Assembly: GCF_002188465.1 (NCBI RefSeq) | Contig: NZ_NINW01000029.1 | Location: 218,913 to 282,912, forward strand | Reading direction: 5' to 3' | Origin: Pigmentiphaga sp. NML080357 | GTDB lineage: Bacteria > Pseudomonadota > Gammaproteobacteria > Burkholderiales > Burkholderiaceae_B | DNA: 64,000 bases | Shown here: piece by piece, positions 53,588 through 63,589 of the stretch | How the letters are laid out: each line of letters opens with the position of its first letter | How positions within the stretch are numbered: position 1 is the first letter of the stretch | Made by a program: the position numbers and the translations under genes | Notes under the pieces: model-generated | What the model was told of the DNA's origin: nothing | The model's database searches: none | What the model saw: only the letters and a program-made list of their open reading frames with translations

Positions 53588-54874
53588 TCAGCGCACCGCA
53601 GGCAAATTGCCAGTCCATACGCCGCGTGTGTCGACAAACTGGCGTCCGTCCAGTGCCGATACTGGAATGGCCTTGAACTGCTTGTGGTCCACGAGAAGGA
53701 CGACGACGTCAGCTTGTTGCAAAGCCACTTCGGTTTCTACTAGTTTGAGAGACTCGCGTAGCTTCGGAGGGAGCTCTTCGACATTTGGTTCGACGGCAAG
53801 TACTGTGCCGGGATGTTGAGCGACCAGCTCGCGGCAGATCTCCACCGCAGGACTTTCACGTAGATCGTCGATATCGGGTTTAAATGCCAACCCCAGGCAC
53901 GCGATGGTCACATCCTTAACAGTTTTCGATGTATGGCTGTTCAGGTGTTCAAGAACGGCGCATTTGACCTTGTCCAGTACCCAATGCGGCTTGCTATCGT
54001 TAACTTCGCGAGCCGTGCGGATCAAGCGGGCTTCCGCGGGCGTTGTGCTGACGATGAACCAGGGGTCGACCGCGATGCAGTGGCCACCCACGCCGGGGCC
54101 TGGTTGGAGAATATTTACGCGGGGATGCCGGTTGGCCAGCCGGATGAGCTCCCAAACATTAATGCCTAGCTTTTCGCAGATGATCGAAAGTTCATTTGCA
54201 AATGCAATGTTTACATCGCGGAAACTGTTTTCGGTAAGCTTGCACATTTCCGCAGTGCGTGCGTCGGTAATGACGCATTCGCCAGCTACGAATATCTTGT
54301 AGAGATCGCATGCCGCGGACGAGCACTTCGGCGTCATGCCGCCGATGACCCGGTCATTGGACACCAACTCTCGCAGCACATGGCCAGGAAGCACTCGTTC
54401 GGGGCAGTGCGCGACACGGATATCGGAGTCTTCTCCGTGGGTTTGAGGAAAAGTAAGATCGGGGCGTGCTTCTCCAAGCCACTGCGCCATCTGTTCGGTG
54501 GCTCCGACTGGCGACGTCGATTCCAGAACGACAAGGTTTCCTTTTCTCAAGACAGGCGCTATAGCTTTGCTCGCTGCCTCGATGTAGGCCAGGTCGGGTT
54601 CATGGTCTGCCTTGAAGGGAGTGGGAACAGCGATCAGGAATGCGTCAGCGGGTTGAGGCCGACCGGTAGCGCTCAAATAGCCGTCTGTTACTGCGGCTCG
54701 CACGACGATATCCAAATCAGGTTCAACGATATGGATTTCGCCTTGGTTAATTGTGTTGACGGCCTTCTCGTTAACGTCTACACCGATGACCTTCTTCTTG
54801 TGGGAAGCAAATACTGCTGCGGTGGGCAGCCCGATATAGCCCAGGCCGATGACTGAAATGGTTTCGAAGTTCAT
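53588..54874 (-). CDS. wecC: UDP-N-acetyl-D-mannosamine dehydrogenase
   Basis: A 428-residue UDP-sugar dehydrogenase. ISVIGLGYIGLPTAAVFASH is the NAD site, the catalytic Lys and Asn region is CKLTENSFRDVNIAFANE, and the catalytic Cys is in GPGVGGHCIAVDPWFI. It oxidises UDP-ManNAc twice to UDP-ManNAcA. The partner epimerase is encoded just upstream in the operon (22 bases). Close likeness to E. coli WecC, judged from memory, supports the symbol. Confidence 0.92.
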   Translation of the reverse strand: MNFETISVIGLGYIGLPTAAVFASHKKKVIGVDVNEKAVNTINQGEIHIVEPDLDIVVRAAVTDGYLSATGRPQPADAFLIAVPTPFKADHEPDLAYIEAASKAIAPVLRKGNLVVLESTSPVGATEQMAQWLGEARPDLTFPQTHGEDSDIRVAHCPERVLPGHVLRELVSNDRVIGGMTPKCSSAACDLYKIFVAGECVITDARTAEMCKLTENSFRDVNIAFANELSIICEKLGINVWELIRLANRHPRVNILQPGPGVGGHCIAVDPWFIVSTTPAEARLIRTAREVNDSKPHWVLDKVKCAVLEHLNSHTSKTVKDVTIACLGLAFKPDIDDLRESPAVEICRELVAQHPGTVLAVEPNVEELPPKLRESLKLVETEVALQQADVVVLLVDHKQFKAIPVSALDGRQFVDTRGVWTGNLPAVR

Positions 54875-54895
54875 ACGATTTCCTGCATTCCTAGA

Positions 54896-56026
54896 TTAAG
54901 CTTGGGTTGTCTGCCCAAGCAATGCATCGACGATGCGCGCACAAGCCTTGCCGTCCCCATAGGGGTTATGTGCGTATGCCATGCGATCGTAGGCTTGCTT
55001 GTCCTGCAGCAGTTCACTGACTTGACCCACGATGGTGTCCGCGTTGGTGCCAACAAGGCGTACAGTTCCTGCCTCGACCGCTTCGGGGCGTTCGGTCGTA
55101 TCGCGCATGACGAGCACCGGCTTGCCCAGCGACGGCGCTTCCTCCTGGATGCCGCCAGAGTCCGTCAAAATCAGGGTCGAGCGATGCATCAGGTACACAA
55201 AGGGAAGATACTCGAGCGGTTCGATAAGGTGAACATTCGAGATGCCGGAGAGCAGCCTGTTCACGGGCTCGCGAACATTGGGATTCAGGTGTACAGGGTA
55301 CAGAATGCCCACTTCAGGGAATTCCTTTGCAATCCGGGCCAGTGCTGTGCAGATGCGTTCGAATCCGCCGCCAAAGCTCTCTCTGCGGTGTCCAGTCACA
55401 AGGACGAGCCTAGGATAGTGGTCAAGGAACGAGAATTGTGAATTGAAAGTCCGCTGCAACGCGTCGTCGTGCTGCAGCTTGTCTACGACCTCTAGCAACG
55501 CATCAATGACTGTATTGCCCGTGACGTAAACTGTACTTTCATCGACGCCTTCTCTCAAAAGATTCTTTCGCGAGGTGTTGGTAGGTGCAAAATGGAACCG
55601 CGCCAAGGCGCCTGTCAGCTTTCTATTCCCTTCTTCTGGCCAAGGCGAATAGAGATTGCCGGTACGTAGCCCCGCTTCGACATGTCCGACCGGAATTTGC
55701 TGGTAATAGGAGGCCAGGCTGACTGCAAGCGTTGTCGCGGTATCTCCATGGACTAATACGACGTCCGGCTTAAATCCGGACAGCACGCTCTTCATGCCTT
55801 GAAGTATAGCGGTGCTGACGTCGGTCAGATCCTGCCCGGCCTTCATGATGTTCAAATCGTAGTCGGGCTTGATCCCAAAAAGATCAAGGACTTGATCGAG
55901 CATTTCCCTGTGCTGGCCGGTTACGCACACTTTGGCGTCAAATCGGCTGTCTTTGGCGAGGGCCTGGACGAGCGGGGCCATTTTGATAGCCTCTGGACGC
56001 GTGCCAAAGACGCATAGCGTTTTCAC
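54896..56026 (-). CDS. wecB: UDP-N-acetylglucosamine 2-epimerase (non-hydrolysing)
   Basis: A 376-residue epimerase that closely follows Wec[81 protein letters not shown] and [19 protein letters not shown]. It converts UDP-GlcNAc to UDP-ManNAc for WecC. Its start overlaps the glycosyltransferase stop (ATGA). Confidence 0.95.
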   Translation of the reverse strand: MKTLCVFGTRPEAIKMAPLVQALAKDSRFDAKVCVTGQHREMLDQVLDLFGIKPDYDLNIMKAGQDLTDVSTAILQGMKSVLSGFKPDVVLVHGDTATTLAVSLASYYQQIPVGHVEAGLRTGNLYSPWPEEGNRKLTGALARFHFAPTNTSRKNLLREGVDESTVYVTGNTVIDALLEVVDKLQHDDALQRTFNSQFSFLDHYPRLVLVTGHRRESFGGGFERICTALARIAKEFPEVGILYPVHLNPNVREPVNRLLSGISNVHLIEPLEYLPFVYLMHRSTLILTDSGGIQEEAPSLGKPVLVMRDTTERPEAVEAGTVRLVGTNADTIVGQVSELLQDKQAYDRMAYAHNPYGDGKACARIVDALLGQTTQA

Positions 56027-57276
56027 TTGACGAACTCCCTACTTTGATCGATTTCGCTAATTTTTCCGTATTCGAGCCAGTCTGCGAATTGGTTGCTGAG
56101 AAGCCGGCGGTCGAATTGTGCTTTGGCAAGCGCCAGGGCTCGCTGCCCCATTTGCGATAGTTCAGCACGGTTGTCAGCGGCCTGTACGAGTGCATTGGCA
56201 AACGCTTGAGGATTGTCCGGAGGCACTGCGAATCCGCATCGATGCTCCTTGATTACTTCGGCCAGCCAGCCCGGATAGTTGTTCAGAACCGGCAACCCGG
56301 CGGCCAGGTAGTCAAAAAACTTATTGGGCGAGGTTCCGTAGTAGAACGCAGGTACGTTAGCCAAGGTTTGAAGGCCGACATCGGTTGCCGCCATTAAGCC
56401 GGCTAAGCGCGCTTTGTTGACGGGGTCATGGAAAATGACGTTGTTCAACTGGAGCGAAGCGGCTTTCTGTATTAGTCCCGGCTTCATGGCGCCCTGGCCT
56501 ACAAGCAGGATCTTGATATCTTGGCGCCCCCGTTTTTGCAGTTCTGCAGCGGCATCAAGGACTGCGTCCAGCCCGTTCGCCTTTCCATGGGTACCCGCAA
56601 AAACGGCAAGCAGGTCGGTCTGTGCTACGCCGTCCGGGCGCCATGGTTCCGACTCAGCCCCGAATATATCGATGTCGCAGCCATTTGGGATCAAGGCGAT
56701 ATTCGAGCGTTGTACGCCCCGATGGGCGATGCCATCCACGATTCCTGGCGATAGGCCGATCAATCGATGTGCGGATTTGTAGCTTGCCCATTCGAGTATG
56801 GACATGCCGGACAGGACGACCGGGTTGCGGATCACGCCCATGGCCTTGGGTAATTCTGGCCACAGGTCTCGTACTTCGAATACGAACGGTTTGCCTCGCA
56901 GCCAGCGAGCCAGGATACCGGGAATGCCGGCGGTAAGCGGCGTCGTGGTGGCAAACACCAAGTCATAGCGCTCGGTCAGAGCCAGAGCCGCGCTCCGCAA
57001 CGCAAAGCGGAGGAATGTGGCGGTGCGCTTGATGAATCCGTCCGAGTTGCCATAGGAAAGGTCGAACTCGATCACTTCCAGGCCGGGTTGAATCATGCCT
57101 CTGCGCTTGCCGCGTACGAACGGCCCAGTCAATCCAGTCGTGCCGCCTTTGTAGCTGCCGCACACCATGCAGACTTCATGGCCGCGTTCGATCAGGCGCT
57201 TGGCCATTTCGTACGACCGTATACCGGCGGCTCCCTTGGGGGTGGAAAAATGCTGGTGGAAGTAAAGAACTTTCAT
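56023..57276 (-). CDS. Glycosyltransferase family 4 (WbuB-like)
   Basis: A 417-residue GT-B enzyme with the WbuB-type start [20 protein letters not shown], the acceptor-side [16 protein letters not shown], and the donor-site segment [20 protein letters not shown] (EX7E-like region). It likely adds the second sugar to the lipid-linked first residue. It is the point where G+C content starts to fall when reading the operon from its promoter. Confidence 0.87.
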   Translation of the reverse strand: MKVLYFHQHFSTPKGAAGIRSYEMAKRLIERGHEVCMVCGSYKGGTTGLTGPFVRGKRRGMIQPGLEVIEFDLSYGNSDGFIKRTATFLRFALRSAALALTERYDLVFATTTPLTAGIPGILARWLRGKPFVFEVRDLWPELPKAMGVIRNPVVLSGMSILEWASYKSAHRLIGLSPGIVDGIAHRGVQRSNIALIPNGCDIDIFGAESEPWRPDGVAQTDLLAVFAGTHGKANGLDAVLDAAAELQKRGRQDIKILLVGQGAMKPGLIQKAASLQLNNVIFHDPVNKARLAGLMAATDVGLQTLANVPAFYYGTSPNKFFDYLAAGLPVLNNYPGWLAEVIKEHRCGFAVPPDNPQAFANALVQAADNRAELSQMGQRALALAKAQFDRRLLSNQFADWLEYGKISEIDQSREFVK

Positions 57277-57292
57277 CTGGCGCGGCGGCGGT

Positions 57293-58471
57293 TCAAGTGC
57301 GGGTCGCTTGCGACAGGACGTCGGACAAGGCCTTGCAGGTTTGGTCCATTTCCGCGGGCGTAAGCGTGGGATGAACGAGGAACATCAGGCTTGTCTCGCC
57401 CAGCTCCACGGCGTGGGGCAGGCGGCGTCCGGGGCGGTAGTCGGTGCCGTCGAAGGCCTTTTCCAGATAAACCTCCGAGCAGGACCCTTGATAGCAAGGA
57501 ACGCCGCGCTCGGTCAGCGCGTGGACGATACGGTCTCGTGTCCAACCTTCGGCCAGCCGTTCCGGCCGGACGAACAGATAATGCTTGTAAGCCGCGTGTT
57601 CGATATGGGACGGCGGTTCGGGAATGCGGACGCAAGCATAGGGCCGCGCTGCGTCGCTGATCCGTTTCGCATTGGTTTGGCGCTGAGCCGTCCAGTCCGC
57701 CATCCGGCGGAGCTGTATTCTGCCGATAACAGCCTGCATCTCGATCATCCGCCAATTCGTTCCGAACGAATCGTGCACCCAGCGGAACCCGGGCGGATGC
57801 TGGCGCTCGTAGACCGCCTCCCAGGATTTTCCATGGTCTTTGTAGGACCACATCTTTGACCACAAGGCGCGGTCGTTGGTGGTCACCATGCCGCCTTCGC
57901 CGCCGGTGGTCATGATCTTGTCCTGGCAGAACGACCACGCGCCGATGTGCCCGATGCCGCCCACCGGTCGGCCCTTGTATTTGGCGCCGTGTGCCTGGGC
58001 GCAATCTTCGATCACGTAGAAGCCTTTTTCCTTGGCCAGCTCCATGATCGGATCCATCTCGCAGGGCCAACCCGCCAAATGCACGCAGATGACCGCACGG
58101 GTATTCGGGGTGAGGACTGCGCGTATGGTTTCGGCGGTAATGTTCTGGCTGTCCAGGTCCACGTCGGCGAAGATGGGGCGCGCGCCGGCATTGACGATCG
58201 ACGAGGCCGAGGCCAGGAAGGTGCGCGGCGTGACGATGACATCGTCGCCCGGCCCGATACCCAGCGCCTTCAAGGCCAGGTCCAGCGCCACCGTGCCGTT
58301 GGCCAGCGCGATCGCATATTCCGTATGGCACCACGCCGCGAATTCCTTTTCGAATTCCCGGCATTCCTGTCCTGTCCAGTAGTTGACCTTGTTGGACAGC
58401 AGTACCCGCTTGACGGCTTCCGCTTCTTCTTCGCTGAAAGAAGGCCACGGGGAAAACGCAGTATTCAACAT
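57293..58471 (-). CDS. DegT/DnrJ/EryC1 aminotransferase (PglE-like)
   Basis: A 392-residue PLP-dependent sugar aminotransferase. NGTVALDLALKALGIGPGDD opens the PLP site, VIEDCAQAHGAKYKG carries the Asp that pairs with the cofactor, and the Schiff-base Lys is in SFCQDKIMTTGGEGG. It probably transfers an amino group to the 4-keto sugar made by the WbpM/PglF-like dehydratase. It starts with a TAATG overlap with the acetyltransferase stop. Confidence 0.9.
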   Translation of the reverse strand: MLNTAFSPWPSFSEEEAEAVKRVLLSNKVNYWTGQECREFEKEFAAWCHTEYAIALANGTVALDLALKALGIGPGDDVIVTPRTFLASASSIVNAGARPIFADVDLDSQNITAETIRAVLTPNTRAVICVHLAGWPCEMDPIMELAKEKGFYVIEDCAQAHGAKYKGRPVGGIGHIGAWSFCQDKIMTTGGEGGMVTTNDRALWSKMWSYKDHGKSWEAVYERQHPPGFRWVHDSFGTNWRMIEMQAVIGRIQLRRMADWTAQRQTNAKRISDAARPYACVRIPEPPSHIEHAAYKHYLFVRPERLAEGWTRDRIVHALTERGVPCYQGSCSEVYLEKAFDGTDYRPGRRLPHAVELGETSLMFLVHPTLTPAEMDQTCKALSDVLSQATRT

Positions 58472-59106
58472 TATGGTGTTGTCCTGTTCAAATCTCTTGC
58501 CGGATTACCCGCCGCGGTGACGCCGTCGGGTTGGGCGCTGACCACGACCGCGCCCACGCCGATGACGGCATGGGCGCCTATGGAAATTTGTTGACGCACG
58601 CCGGCGTTGGCGCCTATCCAGCTGCAGGTGCCGACCGTCACGCCGCCGGCGAGGTTGGCGCCGGGGCTTACGTGCACGCCGTCGGCCAGCTGGCAATCGT
58701 GGTCCACGGTGGCGGCGGTATTGATAATGCAGGCGCGCCCGATATGCGCGCCGATATTGACCACCGCGCCGGCGAATACGACGCTGCCGGCTTCGACGCT
58801 AGCGTGGCGGCTGATTGTGGCACGGGGATGAATGATCGTGGCCAGGCGCGCGCCGGCCTCCGACAGGGCCTGGCTGTTGGCCAGGCGTACGCGATTGGCG
58901 CCTATGCCGACCACGACGCCGTCGAATTCCCCGCATTGCCCGAGCAGGGCGGCCTGGTTCCCCACGATGGCCCACGGGCCGCTGTGCTTGCGCTCGGGCC
59001 AGGCGTCGTCGAAAAAGACGATTTCCCGCCATTCGCCGCTGGCTTCCGCTGCGTCGGCAACCACGCGGCCGTGGCCGCCTGCGCCCAGTATGGCGAGCCG
59101 TTTCAT
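58471..59106 (-). CDS. Sugar O/N-acetyltransferase, NeuD/PglD family
   Basis: A 211-residue protein. The N-terminal Rossmann-like part (LAILGAGGHGRVVADAAEA) binds the sugar nucleotide. The C-terminal left-handed beta helix of hexapeptide repeats (GAVVNIGAHIGRACIINTAA, then VGTCSWIGANAGVRQQISIG) binds acetyl-CoA. The likely catalytic His is in AATVDHDC. Given the neighbours, it should N-acetylate the 4-amino group of the sugar made by the aminotransferase. It overlaps the initiating transferase stop (ATGA). Confidence 0.88.
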   Translation of the reverse strand: MKRLAILGAGGHGRVVADAAEASGEWREIVFFDDAWPERKHSGPWAIVGNQAALLGQCGEFDGVVVGIGANRVRLANSQALSEAGARLATIIHPRATISRHASVEAGSVVFAGAVVNIGAHIGRACIINTAATVDHDCQLADGVHVSPGANLAGGVTVGTCSWIGANAGVRQQISIGAHAVIGVGAVVVSAQPDGVTAAGNPARDLNRTTP

Positions 59107-59699
59107 GGGTTGTTGCCGCGGAAGCGTTCCATGGTGGCCTGTCCTTCGGCGCTGATGCCTTCGCGGACAAGGACTTTGCGTACCGTCATCCACAGGATTT
59201 TCAGGTCCAGCCATAGCGAGCGGTGGTCGACGTACCAGACGTCGAGCTCGAATTTCTGTTGCCACGACAAGGCATTGCGGCCGTTTACCTGGGCCCAGCC
59301 GGTCACGCCGGGGCGGACCTCGTGGCGGCGGAATTGGTGCTGGTCGTATAGCGGCAGGTATTCCATCAGCAGCGGGCGCGGGCCGACCAGGCTCATGTCG
59401 CCCCGCAGGACGTTCCACAACTCGGGCAGTTCGTCCAGGCTGGTGCTGCGCAGCAGCTTGCCGAATGGCGTCAACCGCAATTCATCGGGAAGCGGCTGTC
59501 CGTCGGGCCCGAGCGCATCCCGCATCGAACGGAACTTGATCATCTGGAACGGTTTGCCGTTCAGGCCGGGGCGGGTTTGCCGGAAGAATACCGGCGCCCC
59601 GAGTTTGCGCCGGATGGCGACGCACAGCGCCAGGATGACCGGGCTCAATACGAGGAGGGTGATCGCCGCTACGACGATGTCGAACACTCTTTTGACCAT
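59103..59699 (-). CDS. Undecaprenyl-phosphate sugar-1-phosphate transferase (PglC/WlbG-like)
   Basis: A 198-residue monotopic phosphoglycosyl transferase. One re-entrant hydrophobic segment (about 5-28, FDIVVAAITLLVLSPVILAL) is followed by PVFFRQTRPGLNGKPFQMIK and the catalytic Asp-Glu region in RSTSLDELPELWNVLRGDMS. Short enzymes of this type start the repeat unit by moving a sugar phosphate, often diacetylbacillosamine, to undecaprenyl phosphate. It lies 54 bases after the dehydratase gene. Confidence 0.92.
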   Translation of the reverse strand: MVKRVFDIVVAAITLLVLSPVILALCVAIRRKLGAPVFFRQTRPGLNGKPFQMIKFRSMRDALGPDGQPLPDELRLTPFGKLLRSTSLDELPELWNVLRGDMSLVGPRPLLMEYLPLYDQHQFRRHEVRPGVTGWAQVNGRNALSWQQKFELDVWYVDHRSLWLDLKILWMTVRKVLVREGISAEGQATMERFRGNNP

Positions 59700-59753
59700 G
59701 AAGCGATGCTTGCAAAACGAAGGCGATCTGGTAAGGGAAACAGTAGTACCCGT

Positions 59754-61748
59754 TTACGCGGCGTGGCCGACGGCGATATCCCGGTCTTCCCCGCGCTTGT
59801 AGGAAGGGGCGACGCGCGCTTTTTCCCCCTGCATTCCCTGCCTGGCAGGCATCGGTCCCGATTGGGTGGCTGGCCGGTCGGCAAGAGGCGAGTACGGGGT
59901 GTATTCCGGTACCAGCTTCTGCAAGGCCATGCGGATTTCCAGGCTCGATCCGTTGTCGCAAGCGGCATAAAGCGCTTCGAGCAGGGGTTCGAGCTGGCCC
60001 AGGGTCAGATAATGTTCGCGGGAGCAAAGAATGCGCGGGTGCTCGCTGGGTATGGTGTCGCCGCCGATCAATAGCTCTTCATAGAGTTTTTCGCCGGGGC
60101 GCAGGCCCACTACGTTGATGGCGATGTCCCCGTTGGGGTTTTGCGGCGTTTTTTCCGTCAGCCCCGACATCTGGATCATGGTCCGGGCCAGGTCGATGAT
60201 CTTGACCGGTTCCCCCATGTCCAGCACGAAGACTTCGCCGCCGCGCGCCATGGCGCCGGCCTGGATGACGAGCTGCGCCGCCTCGGGAATCAGCATGAAA
60301 TAGCGGGTGACGTCCGCGTGCGTGACGGTAATGGGGCCGCCCCGCTGGATCTGGTTGCGGAATAGCGGCACCACCGAGCCGGAGGAGCCCAGCACGTTGC
60401 CGAAGCGCACCATGCTGAATACGGTCCGGTTGTTCGGCCGCAGGGCGAAGGCCTGGAAAATCAGTTCCGCGCAGCGTTTGCTGGCGCCCATGACGTTGGG
60501 CGGCCGCACGGCCTTGTCGGTGGAGATGAGGACGCAGGTTTCGATATTGTGCTGGGCCGCCGCCATGGCGACGGACCAGGTGCCCAGCACATTATTGCGT
60601 ATGCCGGCCGCCATATTGTTTTCCACCAGCGGAACGTGCTTGTACGCCGCCGCGTGGTAAATGGTATCGACGCGGTGTTCGCGGACGATGCGGCTCAGGA
60701 GGTCGTTGTCGCAGACGCTGCCCATGTAGGCCGACACGCGCGTGCCGGGAAAGCGCTCGCGCAGTTCGTGCTCGATGGCGTACAGCGCATACTCCGAATG
60801 GTCGAGCAGGATGAGCTGATCCGGCTTTTGCGATTCGATTTGGCGGCAGAGTTCGCTGCCGATGGAGCCGCCGGCGCCCGTCACCAGTACCGACTTGCCC
60901 GCCACGCACTTGGAAAACAGGTCGCGCCGCGGCGGCACGGGCTTGCGGCCCAGCAGATCCTCCACCTGGATCTCGCGGATGGCGCTTTCCAGGACCTTGC
61001 CTTCCACCATTTCGGCCATGGTGGGCAGGGTGCGGACGGGGATGCTCAGGTGCGACAAGCGGTTGACGATGGTACGGCGCCGTTCGGGCGAGGCCGACGG
61101 TATGGCAAGGACGATTTGCTGGACGTCATGCTTGTGCAGGATCTCGTCCAGCCGGCTGAGCGGAAACACGCGCAGGCCGGCCACGTGCTTGTTGGCCAGG
61201 CGCTTGTCGTCGTCGAAGAAGCAGATGGGCGTATAGGCATGGCTGGTCCGCATGGCGTTGACCAGTTGGAAGCCCGCTTCCCCGGCGCCGTAGACGGCGA
61301 CCCGCGGCGCCTTGATGTGCTTGCGCAGCGGCGTGCGCAGCAGGCTGCGCGCGCCGAAGCGCGAGATGACGACGTACGAGAACGCGATGAACCAGTAGAT
61401 CAGCAGGCTGCTGCGCGGCGGAGCCTGGATGTTGAACAGTACGCAGCCCACGTAGGTGCTGATGGCCAGGATGGCCAGGCCGATGCCGGTGGACCGGAGC
61501 ATGGAAATATCCATGTACCGCACCACGTTGCGATACAGCCCGCATAGGTAGAAAACCGGAATGGCCGCGAGCGCCATGATAATGGGCGCGTTGATTCCGT
61601 ATTTTTGCAGGATGACCGCATCGCCCAGCCGCAGATAGAATGCCGCGATCAGGCAAGCGGGAAGGGCGATGACGTCGGCGATGACCATGACCGCGATTTT
61701 TTGCGGCCTGGACAGCGAAAGAAGAAAATCACGCGCTTTATTCAGCAT
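59754..61748 (-). CDS. UDP-GlcNAc 4,6-dehydratase, WbpM/PglF-like membrane protein
   Basis: The ATG at 61748, behind AAGGT, gives 664 residues, almost exactly the size of WbpM. Four membrane segments (about 15-140) are followed by a CoA-binding-like fold (VAVYGAGEAGFQLVNAM) and the catalytic SDR domain (VLVTGAGGSIGSELCRQIES, then LISTDKAVRPPNVMGASKR). As in WbpM, the usual SDR Tyr of the YxxxK pair is replaced by Met. It converts UDP-GlcNAc to the 4-keto-6-deoxy sugar. It is the first gene of the minus-strand polysaccharide operon. Confidence 0.92.
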   Translation of the reverse strand: MLNKARDFLLSLSRPQKIAVMVIADVIALPACLIAAFYLRLGDAVILQKYGINAPIIMALAAIPVFYLCGLYRNVVRYMDISMLRSTGIGLAILAISTYVGCVLFNIQAPPRSSLLIYWFIAFSYVVISRFGARSLLRTPLRKHIKAPRVAVYGAGEAGFQLVNAMRTSHAYTPICFFDDDKRLANKHVAGLRVFPLSRLDEILHKHDVQQIVLAIPSASPERRRTIVNRLSHLSIPVRTLPTMAEMVEGKVLESAIREIQVEDLLGRKPVPPRRDLFSKCVAGKSVLVTGAGGSIGSELCRQIESQKPDQLILLDHSEYALYAIEHELRERFPGTRVSAYMGSVCDNDLLSRIVREHRVDTIYHAAAYKHVPLVENNMAAGIRNNVLGTWSVAMAAAQHNIETCVLISTDKAVRPPNVMGASKRCAELIFQAFALRPNNRTVFSMVRFGNVLGSSGSVVPLFRNQIQRGGPITVTHADVTRYFMLIPEAAQLVIQAGAMARGGEVFVLDMGEPVKIIDLARTMIQMSGLTEKTPQNPNGDIAINVVGLRPGEKLYEELLIGGDTIPSEHPRILCSREHYLTLGQLEPLLEALYAACDNGSSLEIRMALQKLVPEYTPYSPLADRPATQSGPMPARQGMQGEKARVAPSYKRGEDRDIAVGHAA

Positions 61749-62194
61749 TTTTACCTTGTACCAATTCGATTCTGGAGCTTCGAGTCTGGTTGTGAAGGGT
61801 TTTACGCACCTTCGTGACTCGTTCCCCATCGACTGCCCGGCAAATGAAGACAGTTGGCACTCGGTAGTGCGACGGCGGTATTCTGTTCAATGCGCCGAAT
61901 TGGATCAATCCCCTGTTCGAGGGATTGCGGAAAGCCGAGGTGCTGCCTTTCCGAAGAATTCGAGACGGTCTGAAAGATTACCATGTCATGACGTGGCTTG
62001 AACTCGCGGCGAAAGAAAGATTGCATCGGTTTGTGCACGGATGACACGGTTATCCCCAGGTTTTTGAAATACCAAACGAAGAGATCTTCTGCCGGGAATC
62101 GTGGATATCTTCGTTGCGGTTTCAAATTCAGCGGGCGAATTTCGTTAAGTCCTCGAGGTTGGTCCTGTCCAGGATTCTTCGAGTCCGGATTTGC
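61749..62194. other. Promoter region of the minus-strand polysaccharide operon, with a doubtful small frame
   Basis: About 450 bases of lower G+C between glmM and the WbpM-like gene. A minus-strand frame of 107 codons (61802-62125) begins MKPQRRYPRFPAEDLFVWYF and later reads FRREFKPRHDMVIFQTVS, which faintly resembles a PilZ domain (RR near the start). It lacks the DxSxxG core, so it may be a PilZ relic or chance. The promoter of the operon must lie here; I see no JUMPstart element on the proper strand. Confidence 0.35.
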
Positions 62195-62230
62195 CGGCCC
62201 GGGACGACCGTTACGGTTTTTCCCGGGCCG
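62195..62230 (-). terminator. Strong inverted repeat after glmM
   Basis: CGGCCCGGG (62195-62203) pairs with CCCGGGCCG (62222-62230). A smaller ACCG/CGGT stem lies in the 18-base loop. It is 15 bases past the glmM stop. The T-poor tail makes it a stem-only terminator candidate. Confidence 0.55.
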
Positions 62231-62245
62231 TGGAGAGATGGGGCG

Positions 62246-63589
62246 CTAGGCCAGGCTGGTCGCCAGCCGGTTGACGCACCTGGCCGCGAGCACTTCCTCG
62301 TCGGCCTCGACCATCAGCCGCAGCTTGGGTTCGGTTCCCGAAGGCCGGATCAGTACCCGGCCCCGGCCTTGCAGCGTGGCGGACACCTCGCGGTAGGCCT
62401 CGGCCAGCCCGGGATGCGATTCCCATTCCAGGTCCGGCTGCAGCTTCACGTTCACCAGTTTCTGCGGCAGCAGCCGCAGTTCCGACGTCAGCGCCGGCAG
62501 GCCCTTGCCGCTGCGCCGCATGGCCGCCATGACCTGCAAGGCGGCGATGACGCCGTCGCCGGTCGAGTGGCGGTCCAGGCAAAGGATGTGGCCGGAGCTT
62601 TCGCCGCCGAACAGCCAGCCTTTTTCCTGCAGCGCCTGCATGACGTTCTTGTCGCCCACCGGGGTGCGGACGAAGGGAATGTCCAGCTCGGCCATCCGGC
62701 GCTCGAAGGCGTAGTTGGTCATGACGGTGCCGGCGACGCCGGCCACCGGGCCTTGCGTCATGCGGTCGCGCACGATCACGTAGAGCAGTTCGTCGCCGTT
62801 GTACATGCGGCCGCTGGCGTCGACCATCTGCAGCCGGTCGGCGTCGCCGTCCAGGGCGACGCCCAGGTCGGCGCGGTGTTCGCGGACCTTCTCGGCCAGG
62901 GTCTCGGGGTGGGTGGCGCCGACTTTTTCGTTGATGTTGAAGCCGTTGGGCTCGCAGCCGATGGCGATGACCGTGGCGCCGAGCTCCCGGAAGACGTTGG
63001 GGGCGATGTGATAGGCGGCGCCGTGGGCCGCGTCGACCACGATCTTCAGGCCGTTCAGGTCCATTTCCGGGGGGAAGCTGGCCTTGCAGAATTCGATGTA
63101 GCGGCCGGCGGCGTCATCCAGGCGCTTGACCCGGCCCAGCCCTTCGGAGGGGGTGCACCCCATCGGCTGGTCGAGTGCCGCTTCGATGGCCTGCTCGATT
63201 TCGTCGGGGAATTTGCTGCCCTGGGCCGAGAAGAACTTGATGCCGTTGTCGTCGAAGGGATTGTGCGAGGCGCTGATGACGATGCCGGCGGACATCCGCA
63301 GCGCTCGTGTCAGGTAGGCGACTGCGGGAGTGGGGACCGGCCCGGCGAGGACGACGTCCACGCCGGCGGAGGAGAGCCCGGCTTCCAGCGCGGATTCGAG
63401 CATGTAGCCGGAGATGCGGGTGTCTTTGCCGATCAGGACCGAGGGCCGGATCCCGCGCGGGGCCTTGACCAGGAGGACCTGGCCGGCGGCGTGGCCGAGG
63501 CGCAGGGCGAACGCGGGGTTGATGACCGCCCCGCCTACTTTGCCCCGTATGCCATCGGTGCCGAAATACTTCGTTTGTGCTGCAGCCAT
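62246..63589 (-). CDS. glmM: Phosphoglucosamine mutase
   Basis: A 447-residue enzyme with all GlmM motifs: [12 protein letters not shown], the phosphoserine loop [17 protein letters not shown], the metal site [13 protein letters not shown], the sugar loop [12 protein letters not shown] and the phosphate site [12 protein letters not shown]. It interconverts glucosamine-6- and -1-phosphate for UDP-GlcNAc, the precursor of all sugars made by the adjacent operon. It is often next to ftsH and folP; here an IS element lies upstream instead. Confidence 0.95.
   Translation of the reverse strand: MAAAQTKYFGTDGIRGKVGGAVINPAFALRLGHAAGQVLLVKAPRGIRPSVLIGKDTRISGYMLESALEAGLSSAGVDVVLAGPVPTPAVAYLTRALRMSAGIVISASHNPFDDNGIKFFSAQGSKFPDEIEQAIEAALDQPMGCTPSEGLGRVKRLDDAAGRYIEFCKASFPPEMDLNGLKIVVDAAHGAAYHIAPNVFRELGATVIAIGCEPNGFNINEKVGATHPETLAEKVREHRADLGVALDGDADRLQMVDASGRMYNGDELLYVIVRDRMTQGPVAGVAGTVMTNYAFERRMAELDIPFVRTPVGDKNVMQALQEKGWLFGGESSGHILCLDRHSTGDGVIAALQVMAAMRRSGKGLPALTSELRLLPQKLVNVKLQPDLEWESHPGLAEAYREVSATLQGRGRVLIRPSGTEPKLRLMVEADEEVLAARCVNRLATSLA

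Noticed and set aside
61870..61885. GGCGGTA in the leader of the minus-strand operon, reminiscent of ops
   Set aside because: It is on the plus strand, opposite to the direction of the operon, and the rest of the motif is missing.
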